Source: Nemophila menziesii
Lineage: Eukaryota; Streptophyta; Magnoliopsida; Boraginales; Hydrophyllaceae
Assembly (NCBI GenBank): GCA_029959085.1
Contig: JARWIR010000038.1
Span: 6,084,915-6,148,914 of the forward strand
Reading direction: 5' to 3'
Length of the DNA: 64,000 bases
Shown: positions 44,533-55,265 of the stretch, piece by piece
Position numbering within the stretch: position 1 is the stretch's first letter
How the letters are laid out: each line of letters opens with the position of its first letter
Made by a program: the position numbers and the translations under genes
The notes under the pieces: model-generated
Told to the model about the DNA's origin: nothing
The model's database searches: none
What the model saw: the letters and a program-made list of their open reading frames with translations, nothing else

Positions 44533-44880
44533 TACCTGGTGGGAAGTGCACGATTCCAACTGATACGTCGAGAAACAACAAAACTCAACCGATTTATATT
44601 TCCAGGAATTGAATTCGATTTGCGCCTGAATTGAACAAATCATTTCCAAATTTTAGTATCTAATTAAGAAAAAATTAATATATAAAAGATTAAAAAGAAA
44701 GATTTAACCTTTCTACTAATACTATATCTTTGCTTTTAATATTGGGCGCTGATCTCCTTTGATAAATCACTGTGATATCAGGTTCTTGAGATATTACAGA
44801 TGGGGTTTGATGATTGTGAACTTCTTCATCTTTTTCTTCACATGAGGTCTCGATGTGCGACTATAGAGAGAAGATTAAGA
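44533..44880 (-). pseudogene. Captured exon-like pieces, unidentified
   Basis: Minus strand: 44860-44710 is an open acidic stretch (ETSCEEKDEEVHNHQTPSVI, then SQEPDITVIYQRRSAPNIKS). After an intron-like gap an acceptor TTCAG precedes a 90-nt piece (44625-44536) with one frame RKSNSIPGNINRLSFVVSRR then ISWNRALPTR ending at a donor CAG/GTAGGT. The splice-like borders and serine/arginine-rich wording suggest captured exons from a host gene, not necessarily the same one as the RRM-like piece. I cannot name the source. Confidence 0.4.
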
Positions 44881-45589
44881 GAGAGAGTAGATTAAAGAAA
44901 ATAAAGTGTTTTAAAAATCAGGGTATATAAAAAGTAGGGATAGTTTAGTCAAATATTTTTTTAGATAATTCAGTTAATGATGTTATTGGGCATAATTTTT
45001 TGTCTTGATTTAATTGGGCATAAAAAATTAATACTTTGATTTTTTAGGTCATTTTCCCTAAATAAAAATAGTATAAATTTAAGTGATTAATGAATTATCT
45101 TATATCTTTTATTTATTTATATAGGTAATATAATTTATTCATTTAATGAGATTTTTAAAAATTTTAGTTTTAAAATTATATAAATGATAAATGATATAAA
45201 ATAAATATGACGTAAAATATATTAAATTAAGTATCATATTTAAATTTAAAATATGATTTTTAAATTAAATTTAACTTTTCAGCCAATTTTTAAATTTAAT
45301 TTTTAAATATATATCCAAATTTATTTTTTTATATCTGAATATTAATAAAAAAATTATTACCTATATAAAATTAGTTAATATTAAATTAATTTATTAATAT
45401 AAATTATGAAATTAAAATAATGTATATAATTATTAGTATTTTTTATATAAAAACTCAAATTTAAAACCAAACCTTTGGTGTTGACAATAATTTAAAGACT
45501 CGATTTTAACAATGGGTCTTTAAATTGGGTCTTCAAATCTAGATTTAAAGACCTAAAATAAAGACCCCATTGGTCATGCTCGGGATTGG

Positions 45590-46420
45590 CATCAAGTGCT
45601 ACTAGTTCCGCTTATTAGGGTGGAATAAATCCTAAATCATAACCTGAATAATATTATTAATACTAGGATAAATAATGTTGAGATTAGATGCAAGAGTTTC
45701 CATGATGACTTTACAGTCATTCTCTACCATGCATTTTGTATTCTTGATTTCCCTAACTCACAAACATGCCTTCAAGATACCCAAAGTATCAGCCTCCAAA
45801 GGATTTTTTGTACCTATTTCCCACGCATAATATATGATAATGACTCATTTGTTGTTCGGAATAATAGATAATGTATTCTAAACCGAGAGAGGGGGAGGGG
45901 AAGGGAGGGGAAAGGGGGTATCCACTTACTCATTTCTTTTTTAATACTCCCAATATTCATATTTATTTGTTCAAACTCATTTGTATGACTATTAGTTTGT
46001 ATAATCACTTTGGGGTTAGATATATCCCCGGACTGCTTTGATATATCCCCAGACAAGTAATATCATCGTTAGGTGTCTTGTTATTCCTTACAATTTCATT
46101 CCTTTTACTGTTTTTATGGTATATCCCTCATATTTGACCAATCATCATTGGGTTTTTTAAGATTCTTTGTTCTTCCCACAAGGAAAGAGTTTTTTAGACA
46201 ATATTTAAGGGAAAAAGTTTTCCATTATTAAACATAAATTCAATTATTTCCTTCCATATCTATCATGCCATAATATCAACTTGCACACTAATCACCTAGC
46301 CATCCAAGTGTCTAGTTTAGTGGTTACCAATTCTTAGGTTAAAGGGAGAAGTTAACCAGAATGCCCTTGCCCAAGGACAATAAGTAAGGATATGTGGGTA
46401 TCTCTATTTAATTGTAAGAT
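45590..46420 (-). pseudogene. LINE tail: zf-RVT end and RNase H (minus strand)
   Basis: Minus strand: HILTYCPWARAFWLTSPFNL near 46400-46340 (zinc ligand H..C and the 'ARAxW' motif), IWKEIIEFMFNNGKLFPLNI near 46260-46200, then the RNase H part with SKWIPPFP near 45940 and, across a frame change, LEADTLGILKACL near 45810 and KCMVENDCKVIMETLASN near 45730. The wording is close to the LINE family of 10.5 and 29.4 kb. Stops are frequent. Confidence 0.7.
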
Positions 46421-46474
46421 ATGTGTGTATAATCATAATTAATATTTGATTATTAATATATGTTTTAATCGTTA

Positions 46475-46719
46475 TTCCTTCTGTCTATTTTTTATTTGTC
46501 CATCTTTTTGGTACACAAATATTAAAATGAGTATTTAATATTCTTCTCTTTACACAATTGCCCTTAATTGATATGCATGATTTTATTTATTGTAATACTC
46601 TTTTTATATTTTAATCAGGGTAATATTGGAAAAAGTAGGGAAACGTGTCTTGGTATTGAAAAAGGAACAAATAATATCTTCTTTTAAAAAGTTGGACAAA
46701 TAAAGTTGGACGGAGAGAG
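46475..46719. mobile_element. Stowaway-type MITE
   Basis: 245 bp with ends TTCCTTCTGTC (left) and, reverse-complemented, CTCTCTCCGTCC (right), variants of the CTCCCTCCGT Stowaway terminus. Both sides are bordered by TA (46473-46474 and 46720-46721), the Tc1/mariner target duplication. The arms continue to match (TTTATTTGTCCA.CTTTTT). Confidence 0.88.
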
Positions 46720-46776
46720 TATTAATCCATCGTGTAAATTCAACAATTCAGGATTCTTCCAAGATGGAAATAAACA

Positions 46777-48960
46777 ATGGTACAAAAGAACGTGAAAAAT
46801 ATTTCGGATGTAAGCATTCTCGATGAAGATAATAATGTAGATGAACCTACAATATTTAGAGAAGAGATGAATGAGAACGGTTCATCGATCACATTTATTG
46901 AAGTGGTGGATAAAAAACTGTTACAACAAGAAGTAAGTAATAAGGAAAAAGCATATAAACTAAACTGCGTATAAGCACATGCATTGTAATTCATCGTTAA
47001 AAAAGGAAAAAATGCTTATAAGTACAAAGCAAAAATTGTTAAAGCAAAAATATTTTATTGCTCCAAAGAAGGAGTGAAGGACGAGAAAGCCAATACCAGT
47101 ATTGGAATTTTATATAATAGGTTTCTAATTAGAAAAGGATGTAAAGTGATGGTTTCTTTTTTAGTTCTCGAATCTGGTCGGTGGAAGGTTACAAAATTTG
47201 TTAAAGATCATAAATATGAAATGACACAACGTCATGAGCAACATTTATTGAGATATGCTAGAAGTATTTTGGACCCACAAAAGAGTGTTTTAAACTCGAT
47301 TACTCAATGCTGGATTAAGAAAAAATAATGCTTATTTGTATTTATGTGAGGAAGGAAGGGGTGGTGAATTTCTTGGATTTACAAAAAAAAGATATGTATA
47401 ATTACATGGACACCCAGAGAAATTGTCTATTTGAGTCCAGCTCAAAGTCTCAAATCATTCTAAGAACAAAGATAACGAGGATGGAATATTTTACTGGGAT
47501 GTTCAACTTGATCAAGATGGAAGAATTGCTAATATATTTTGGAAGGATGGTCAATCAAGAATTGATTATGACAATTTTGGAGATGTCGTTTCTTTTTATA
47601 TTACACTTAAAACCAACAAATACAACATTCTACGTACACCATTTGTCGGTATTAATCACCATTTGCAAAATATTATGTTTGGGCGTAGTCTTTAGTCTAA
47701 ATCAAAGGAAAGAAGCATTTCAATGGTTGTTCTCGACATTCTTGGAGTCATTAGGTAATAAACCTCATGTAACCCTATTTAGCAATCAATATAAGCCATT
47801 GGAAATGCACCTGGTAAGGTATTTGGACAGACAATTCATCGTTTGTGCCAATGGCATATCTCAAAAATGCCCTTCGCACTTGGGAAATCTCAAATCCGAT
47901 AAAGTATTCAAATATATATTTTATAAATGCATGTCTTATTGTGAGTCCGAGAATGATTTTAAGGAAACTTGGTCGAGAATGTTGAAGGAATATGATGCCA
48001 TTGATAACACATGACTCCAACACATTTATACTATTTGACATCAATGGTCGATTGCCTTTAATACTAATGTATTTCATGCTGTAATAAAAAAAAACATCCA
48101 GAAAAGAAAGTACCAACAATTTATGAATAATCTCGGTAAGAAATGTACTTGATCGATTGAATTTGTTTTTGCCTTTAACAAAATGATATTTAAGTGGAGA
48201 GAGAATGAAAAAAGAAGAAAATTTTCGTTGTCATCAAGGCATGCCATCATGCATCATTGGGTGCAACCCAATATTAAGGCAGACGGTAAGTTTTTACACT
48301 CACAAAATGTACAAAATATCTGAGGCAAAATTTTTAGATGGTGTTGGGGGTACTTTATTTCGAGAATTTTCATTTGATGGCACCATTAGAAAATTTGAAG
48401 TGAGTATGCATAGGAGGGATATCAATAAGATTAGAATTGTTGAGCTAGATTTAGAAACTGGGGATTTTATGCTCTCATTCTGTAAAATCATTTATTGTTA
48501 AAGATATACATGAGATTCAAGAAAAATATGCTTGAAGTGATGGAGTAAACATACAAGGAATGTGATTGATGTAACTGAGGCTCGCGAGTTCTCAAAAGAA
48601 AAAGGGAAAGAATCAGAAATCTTTTATTCAAATATTGCTATGAGGATGGCTTGTGATCTTGTGATGTAGACCAAATCACACAAAGGCGCAAGCTTAATTG
48701 TGTATTAAAAATATGGAGCTAAAAAAGCATCTGAATTTCTTAGTGGAATAAATATGAATGTTGAGTCTTCTAAAAACGCGCAAGGGTCGACTAATAACGA
48801 TATTCGAGACATTAATATTAACAATGAACCTTCTAAAATGACCCTCTCTATATAGGATCTAAAAGGAAATCTAATGAAAGAAAAAAGTCACTGGGAAATG
48901 AAAAAAAAAGTGTCAAGCACGAAGGACACCACAAGTGAAAATCTTAGTTTTAGTATGTAT
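46777..48960 (+). pseudogene. FAR1/FRS-type protein (MULE transposase derivative), frameshifted
   Basis: 46777-46971 opens with an acidic N-terminal frame. Around 47010-47325 lies a FAR1 DNA-binding domain: RKGCKVMVSFLVLESGRWKV then TKFVKDHKYEM (the TR.GCKA...W.VT....HNH pattern, His replaced in part). From 47328 the MULE transposase-like region follows, with DMYNYMDTQRN; after frame slips, VHHLSVLITICKILCLGVVF (the NHH.....GC.L position), then FQWLFSTFLESLGNKPHVTL and FSNQYKPLE (the 'TDQ' position). The tail 48205-48490 has FYTHKMYKISEAKFLDGV, and 48850-48950 has DPLYIGSKRKSNERKKS. The catalytic D-D-E set is not intact. At least five stops or shifts break it. It may be a decayed autonomous Mutator/FAR1 element or a dead FRS host gene; no terminal repeats were found around it. 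Confidence 0.75.
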
Positions 48961-48974
48961 ATATATATATATAT

Positions 48975-49593
48975 GGATTATTGCCCAAGAAACACCTCAA
49001 ATTAGAATTAATGCCCCCTCACCCCCGCCGCTTTCTTCTTGCCCATAAAAGGCACTTCTTCTTTTTTCTTTCCAATTTTACCCCTCACCCCAGCCGCCGT
49101 CCATTTATTAGTTGTTAGTTCGTATACATTGAGTTAGTTATATATATCTCCTCTGTCTCTCTCTCTCTCACCCTTGGCAGCAGCAGACAGTACAAAAGTG
49201 TACGTGCACGAGTGTTGGGAAACATTCCCACTACTCAACATTGGCCCACAAGTACAAAAGTGTACTTGCACGAGTGCTGGGAAACATTCACATTACTCAA
49301 CATTAGCCCACAAGTACAAAAATGTACTTGCACGAGTGCTGGGAAACATTCCCATTACTCAACACTAGCCCACAAGTACAAAAGTGTACTTGCACGAATG
49401 CTGGGAAACATTCCCATTACTCAACCTTTACAAAAGTGTACTTGCACGAGTGTTGGGAAACATTCCCATTACTCGCCCTTGGCAGCAGCAGCAGACGGCA
49501 GTAGACAGCAGTAAGGGCATTAAGGTATATTTACCTTAAGTGCCTTTTATGGGCAAGTGGCTAAGGTGGCAGGTGTTTATTGGGCATTCACCC
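48975..49593. mobile_element. TIR element containing a 62-bp minisatellite
   Basis: The left end GGATTATTGCCCAAGAAACA then CCT pairs with the reverse complement of the right end (GGGTGAATGCCCAATAAACA then CCT). Deeper, CTTGCCCATAAAAGGCACTT (49035-49054) pairs exactly with the right copy at 49537-49556. Total about 619 bp. It is inserted in a TA-repeat tract on the left (48951-48974) and bordered by TATATATATAT on the right, so a TA-rich target duplication cannot be read. The superfamily is open. Confidence 0.75.
49191..49474. repeat. 62-bp minisatellite, about 4.6 units
   Basis: Units start TACAAAAGTGTACTTGCACG at 49191, 49253, 49315, 49377 and 49429; the fourth is 52 bp because it lacks 10 bp of the ACTAGCCCACAAG junction. 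Each unit contains GTGCTGGGAAACATTC. Both sides of the array carry CCCTTGGCAGCAGCAG (49171 and 49476). All three forward frames stay open across it by chance, which explains the overlapping small frames. Confidence 0.93.
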
Positions 49594-51044
49594 TATATAT
49601 ATATATATTCATTATTGATTTTGTATATTTGTTATTAACTTATTATGTATGACATTAATTTTGTTTTTTTAATTCTTATATTGACAGCAAAGCACAAAGA
49701 TTAGGTTGTATAATCATCTTGGGGGCTTCATGGTGTTGTTACTGAGCTTGAATTAGATGGTATATATATCACTAGGTCAACAATTTTCAAGTGATTATGG
49801 CAACCCAACCACAGATCTACTGGTAATGGATACTCTTTTGAGATATGTTTTTGTGCAGATTTAGGGGTCTATCATATATAATTTATATGATAATCTAGAA
49901 TCAGATATTAAAGTTTTAATGTTTTGATCGTGTCACATTTTTCTTTGGATTAATCATTCTGGAACTTTCTATTTATTGCAAGTTTTTTTCTATTTCAGAT
50001 TTCTTCTATTGGCATTTCAAAGGGATCTAATGTTATCGTGATTAACAAGCAAGATAAGTGTTTTGGGATATTACACAGCAAAATAGAGTTGAACTCGTAG
50101 TTTGAGCGAAAGTTCAAACATGGTTCTGCAAAACTTTAGGCTTTAATTGGCTTGGTATTTTGTAATCACAACGTTTTAGGCTTTAATGTATTAGGAACAG
50201 TTTTAGACTTGATATTTTGTAATCACACCATTGTAGACTTTAACGTATTTGAACACATTTTGGACTTGGCATTTTATAATCGCAGCGTTGTAGACTTTAA
50301 TGTATTGGTTTTGACAAATTATGTGTATTAACAGAGACTGATTTTATGGATGGATTATATATTCTTCAACTCATCATTATAATGAATGCAAAATTATCAA
50401 TTTTCTTAGCGAAAATAATAAATGAAATGGGTTTTTATATCTGTAATTTTGACCGTTAATATATAATCATCCTTCTTTATACCCATTGATTTACTAACTT
50501 TGATAAATACAATATTAATTGATTACAAAATTAACTAATTACGAACTTAGGCGCATTTACATTGTATTTGTCAGGCTTCATTTTCTCTCTTGTTAGATTT
50601 GAGTATGTAACGCTTTTCTTCAGATCAATATATTAGGAACTTTTTGTTTATTGCATGTTATTTCATTTAAGGATTTTTCTATTAGCATTTCAAGGAAATC
50701 TAATATTATCATGATTAATGAGCGAGATAGACATGGTGGTTATTATGCAGTAAGATAGAGTTGGACTCATAGGATAAGTGAATGTTCGAACATGTGTTTG
50801 CAAACTTTAGGTTTTAATTGACTTGGTATTTTGTAATCAAAACGTTTTACTATTTAATGTATTGGTTTTGAACTCAACAGATATGTTATTATGGAATTTT
50901 AGTTATAAATTTTCTTTGTTCGGTTATGCCTGAAAACCTCTACTTCAAACATTACATCCTTTTCTACAAATAGAATGAGACTGTGAGTTTACTTTTATGC
51001 TTTTACTATCATTTATAATTATGTTGTTTTGGTGTCGACTAGGG
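49594..51044. repeat. AT-rich region with diverged direct repeats
   Basis: No gene recognised. A block of roughly 290 bp at about 49925-50215 (TTTTTCTATTTCAG..., GGCATTTCAAAGGGATCTAA, AGATAGAGTTG..CTC, GGCTTTAATTG.CTTGGTATT) recurs in diverged form at about 50605-50870. Inside the first, 'CTTGGTATTTTGTAATCAC...TTTAATGTATT' is repeated about three times with a 55-60 bp period (50150-50320). Confidence 0.7.
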
Positions 51045-52600
51045 TGTGATAAAAATATGATATAAATAAGTGCAAAATAAACACCCTAGCCTAGCACGGT
51101 ACTACAAGTATTACAGGACGTATGCAAGTTTTAATGATAAATAAGTTTTGCTCCTCAGAGACTACGAAAGTTAGAGAGAACTTATGCAAATTATCAAGTG
51201 CAAATATAAAAGCTAGATTAAATAATACGCAAGAACTTAAAAGACTAAATAGATTTTTGTTGGTTTTTGTAAAATATAAAATTAAACTAAATATATTAAA
51301 GACCGGAAATTAAATATGAAGAGAAGATAGTATGAGAAGTTAGCTCGAGAAATTAGCAAGTAATCCCCACTAGTCTGGTTTATTCTAAACATGTAAGGGT
51401 GAATTATGTAGAATTGCAATAACCAGGATTCAAAATTCCTCCCTATCCCCGGAGAGCAAACTAGAGTGGCGACCTCACAATCACGAGGGGACTTAAATAG
51501 GGTGATCTTATGCCACTAGGTTCCTAAGTAAGTCTGGCCTTCTAATGATGATTGGTGATTAAATCAAACCCTAATATTATCTAGTTAGGCAAATCTTGTC
51601 AGGATTACTACAGTAAACTAGACGTTTATGTGGTGTTTCAATAATTAGACACCCCTTCCGGGTGACCATCTAATTACTATTAAGGTAATCCTATACTCGT
51701 GCACTAGCAAGGAAAACAGGCAATAAATCAACGCACATAAAATAGAGAATAAAACATAAATTTTAATTAATACAATGGTATCCCATATTAGATAGATGTA
51801 AAACAAGTATAGGGTTCATATATATTCTAAATCTCAAGCTAAAAGTAAATTAGTTCATACAAGAGAAAGAAAAGAAAACAATTACAAATTCGAAGGCTTG
51901 TGAAGACATGACATGGTGTGTAACTCCTTCCAGACTTCTCTTCTCTTGATGTAAGCTTCTTCTTGGCTTAAGGATTGGCCAAGGATGTGTTTATACTGAT
52001 TAGAGGGTGTATTTATAGGGTATAGGAAACCCTAAAACGTTTTCTTGGAGTGGAAGACAAGTATTGGACTTCTAGCCCAACTCAAATTTGTAACCCTAAA
52101 ATACAAGAAAGGTAATAAACTGTTTCTGTTTTGTTTTAGCCGTAACTTCTTCGTTTCAACTCCGATTGACGTGTTCTTTGTATCGAAACTGATCGTCTCG
52201 CAAAGCTCTATAACTTTGCTTCATACCATTCTTCCAAATTCCCAGCCGTTACTGAGTTGTGATCACTTTTGTGAATGTAGCTGCTGGAATTCAGATATAC
52301 TTGGCAACTTTATCTTTCCATACTTATCCTTTCTTTTCTCTATCTCCAATTTCCATGCATATCCTCTTTCCTTTATCTCTTATAATTGACTTGGCATCTA
52401 ATTAATTTCCATATATCTTTAAAGCTTCACACTAAATAAACAAATTAAACCCAATATGCTCTAAAAATAATAAATAATCAAATCAAGACCAGAAATTGGA
52501 AATTGTAATAAATCACGTAAAAATCAACCTATAACCTAATAAATACACCTAAAATGATGTCTCCAAGCTAGATTAATTCATCACAAATAGGGAGACATCA
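51045..52600 (-). repeat. Athila-like gypsy LTR (3' LTR, minus strand)
   Basis: The right boundary is GGGAGACATCA at 52590-52600. On the minus strand the LTR starts TGATGTCTCCCTATTTG and soon repeats the end in inverse (GGAGACATCA, 52564-52555), followed by TTTTAGGTGTATTTATTAGG. TATAAATACACCC on the minus strand at about 52016-52004 is the likely promoter. 'GTCAATCGGAGTTGAAACG' and 'GGGCTAGAAGTCCAATAC' are typical of this LTR type and have counterparts in the plus-strand LTR at 62655. The left boundary (51045, TGTGATAAAAATATG) is a guess. The downstream half has the 'GGTGACC...AATTA' blocks of the transcribed leader. Confidence 0.75.
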
Positions 52601-54109
52601 AGAACCCCAACTCAAAGTTGTATCGTCCCGATACAATAAAAATAAAGAATCGTAGGGTAGTCAAATGACAGAGAAGAATAAGTAGGAGGAGAAGAAGAAT
52701 AGAACACAATAAATGATCCTAGAGCATAATATCGAAAAAGTCTCATGCAGTAATGCTAAAGAAAGAATGCACACATATGCTTACTTTACACATAATCAAC
52801 ATTCCATAAATTCAAGTCCAGATTAATTTCGCAATGCCAGAAGGAGAGGTTTTCAACTTAGTTCATGTTAATGGCTATAGGTTGTTCATAAGTCCTAATA
52901 TTGTATCCAATGGTCCACTTACCTACATCCTAATAGCTCAATTTGTTTCTCCACCAAGTAGCTAGAAATCCTAAGGTCTTTACGGTTATAACGTGGCTTA
53001 GGGACGGTGTGGTATATTTGGATAATGAAAAGTGAGCTTTTGTCTCTCTCCTCATATTCCATCAACGAATCGCCCTAGAGCTTGAGTTTTCACTCGAAGA
53101 TGTTCTCACTCAACCCAATTTTTGATGCTTTTGATTTGCATCCCCAAATAACCCAAGTAAAAACCTTTTCATGATGACATACAAATTCCACTTTTTCGGT
53201 CCAAATATATATTCTTTTCATATCAATTTTTTCTTTTGTATACTTATGACTCTCTTTTTATGTTGAGATATTATGCTATTTTTCTCATAAATATTTTTCT
53301 TTTCAATTCATGTTTTTCAGCCTTTTTCATTTACTCTTACCCCGGCAAAGTGTTACTATAATAACCTTTTCATCATCAATAATATCACAATTACAATTTC
53401 CCAAACCCAATGTACCCTAATGATGAAACCCACCACCCCAAACTCAAGCTCTAAAAATGACCTATCTCAGGTTTTGCGATTCGAGTGCGGGTCATATGCA
53501 TAAGTCCTATAAACTAAGGGGTATGGCTTATAACGTGGTTTAAAAAAAGGCTTTAGAAAGGCTTAGAGGGGCTAAGACGGATAAATAATAGTAATAATCA
53601 AATAAAAGGGTGAGAAAGCTAAAAGGCTTCAAGTGGCTTCAATATGAAAGAACTGCCTTATTTACTTTTCTAACTACCAAATTTCGTTACTTCTTCACTA
53701 CTAGTTCATAGATAAGCGGGTTTTCAACTAATTTCAAACCTCACGTTTGACACACCAAAGAACTCTCCCTGAGTTTTAACATAACTTCTTATCATTGCTC
53801 GTTAACTTTTCTATCTTTTATTTCCTGTTTTCATACATGCATATTAAACATATTTGTGACACCTTTCATAAACATAATTCTTACTATCATTAACTAATTA
53901 AATCATGCTCAATAGGTACATTCAATATATTCTATGCCCATTCAAACCTAAATTTTTAAAATTTTATGCAAAAAAAAAAGGAAGATGAGGACAACGAATC
54001 CCCACCCCCAACTCAAAAGTGAGTCGTGTCCCCACGACTCGAAAAAGACTCAATAAAGAAATAAAATTTAAAATTAAACTAAACTAAACTACCTAATACA
54101 TATACACAA
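52601..54109 (-). other. Non-coding 3' region of the Athila-like element
   Basis: Lies between the small 3' ORF and the LTR. No coding frame. It contains CCCCAACTCAAA at both ends (52604 and 54009), on the minus strand TTTGAGTTGGGG, which directly before the LTR could act as the plus-strand primer. Athila elements typically have a long non-coding 3' part. Confidence 0.6.
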
Positions 54110-54571
54110 TTAAGAACCAGGATTAGAACTGGGTACCTGTCCATAAAGATCTAGCAAGTCAACCTCCAAAGAGGAAGAAGAATAATTATTGATATCCAAG
54201 TTCTCAGTTACTTCATCTAATACCTGATTAATCTTTGCAATTTCCTCCCAACATGCATCAAATTGTTTCCTTAAATAATTAATATCATCTTGTAATTTGA
54301 TCGCCCATTCTGGTGGCATGCATGAATTATTAGGATATGAAGAAGAACCTTGATCTAGGATTGGTGTCTTTGCTTTAGGCCTTGGTGGTACACTCATTCT
54401 GGCTGTTAATCTCTTTCGTAGTGGTTGTGATGGTGCCTCTATCTTTGGTTTCTTTTCAATAGGCTCATCAAGGTCAATGGCCTTTACAACAGTGGCTCCA
54501 GGCAAATTCTTGTTCTTCCCTAAGATTGAACACTTACTCTTATAATCCATAGCATCTGTTCTGTTTGTCAT
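54110..54571 (-). CDS. 3' ORF of the Athila-like element, unknown function
   Basis: 153 codons, intact. The N-terminal half is basic and proline-rich (PSQPLRKRLTARMSVPPRPK), with a KKPK cluster that could be a nuclear signal. The C-terminal half (residues about 88-130) is predicted by heptad-like spacing to be helical/coiled (WAIKLQDDINYLRKQFDACW, EEIAKINQVLDEV). It lies where Athila elements carry a third ORF (often called env-like), but I see no signal peptide or membrane segment, so it is not envelope-like. A short leader follows upstream (54572-54948). Confidence 0.5.
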   Translation of the reverse strand: MTNRTDAMDYKSKCSILGKNKNLPGATVVKAIDLDEPIEKKPKIEAPSQPLRKRLTARMSVPPRPKAKTPILDQGSSSYPNNSCMPPEWAIKLQDDINYLRKQFDACWEEIAKINQVLDEVTENLDINNYSSSSLEVDLLDLYGQVPSSNPGS

Positions 54572-54948
54572 CTCTGATTAACCCACAACTCAAGTTACAC
54601 CAAGAATAGAATCAAGTTAAGAAATATTGGTGTGGCTTGACTTTCTAGCTTGGATTAATGATTATTACTGGTAGAAGAAGGTTTATGTGATTGTTCTTTG
54701 AAGAATTCTTGATAGCTTGATGATCTTTGATGGTGTTTTATGGTGTAGTGTAATAAATTTGATGAAGAATATTTGTTTATGGAGGATGGAGGAGAGATTT
54801 CTTGTTGTTGTGGTTGTTGTGGAGGTTTAATCAAGCTTCAAGGTGTTTTTATAAGGTTTGGGTCTGAAAAATTTGTGTTGGAGAGGCTAGGTTATGATTT
54901 GGTATGGTAAGAAGTTGATATGGCAACAAACGCTTCACAAACCACCTC

Positions 54949-55265
54949 GGTGCGGTGCACCGGACATCTGGTGCGGTATACTGCACGTAAAATCTGACCA
55001 AAACCAAGGGCGCAAAGAGTCGCTACGGTTTTCCATGGGTCTTCTCGGCAAATATCCGTATTGGAAAACCGTCGCCACGGTTTTGACCTTTGCGGTACAC
55101 CGGACATACCTTGCGGTACATCGGACCCGTGCTGGAAAAAACCGTAGGCGCAGATTCTCGATACGGTTTTTCGTTTCGTGTCTCGGAAATATATCGTGGT
55201 GAAAAACCGTCTTCACGGTTTGGACCTGCGGTGCACCGCAACTTAAGGTGCGGTATACCGCACCA
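54949..55265. repeat. CG-rich palindrome cluster inside the Athila-like element
   Basis: Copies: CGGTGCGGTGCACCGGACAT, GTGCGGTATACTGCAC, TTTGCGGTACACCGGACAT, CTTGCGGTACATCGGACC, CTGCGGTGCACCGCAAC and GGTGCGGTATACCGCACC. Between them AACCGT.....ACGGTTTT pairs recur three times (near 55033, 55066 and 55140-55220), giving further hairpins. The first two copies and their spacing (ACATCTGGTGCGG) are strikingly like the Copia LTR array (GGATATGGTGCGG or GGTCCGG). Confidence 0.9.

Larger units (their letters stand above)
42697..45058. mobile_element. Pack-MULE-like element carrying a minisatellite and captured gene pieces
   Basis: 2362 bp. The left end is GGGCCAATGACCCAAAAAAT; the reverse complement of the right end is GGGAAAATGACCTAAAAAAT; these are Mutator-type inverted repeats (GGG.MAATGACC). 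A perfect 9-bp duplication, TAAATAAAA, flanks it at 42688-42696 and 45059-45067. Inside, from left to right, are 28 copies of a 16-bp minisatellite, two copies of a 109-bp repeat, and on the minus strand gene-like pieces with splice signals (43623-43860, 44533-44625, 44710-44880). It has no transposase. The combination of Mutator ends and captured exon pieces is what defines Pack-MULEs. Confidence 0.88.
42344..45581. mobile_element. MITE-like inverted repeat split by a Pack-MULE
   Basis: The left terminus GAGCAAGACCAATGGGGTTT and the reverse complement of the right terminus GAGCATGACCAATGGGGTCT form inverted repeats. Further inside, AAGACCTAAA and other blocks also pair. Without the 2362-bp insert at 42697-45058 the element would be about 0.9 kb. 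TAA precedes the left end but GGG follows the right end, so no target duplication is confirmed. The GAGCAT..CCAA type terminus is common among Tourist/Harbinger-like or hAT MITEs; the superfamily is left open. Confidence 0.65.

Noticed and set aside
49174..49514. Three overlapping frames of 60-100 codons with repeated HECWETFPLL wording
   Set aside because: They are translations of the 62-bp minisatellite in different frames; no gene signals.
54110..54571. Envelope-like gene in the Athila 3' ORF
   Set aside because: Position fits the so-called env-like slot, but no signal peptide, membrane segment or fusion-like region is visible; kept only as an unknown ORF.
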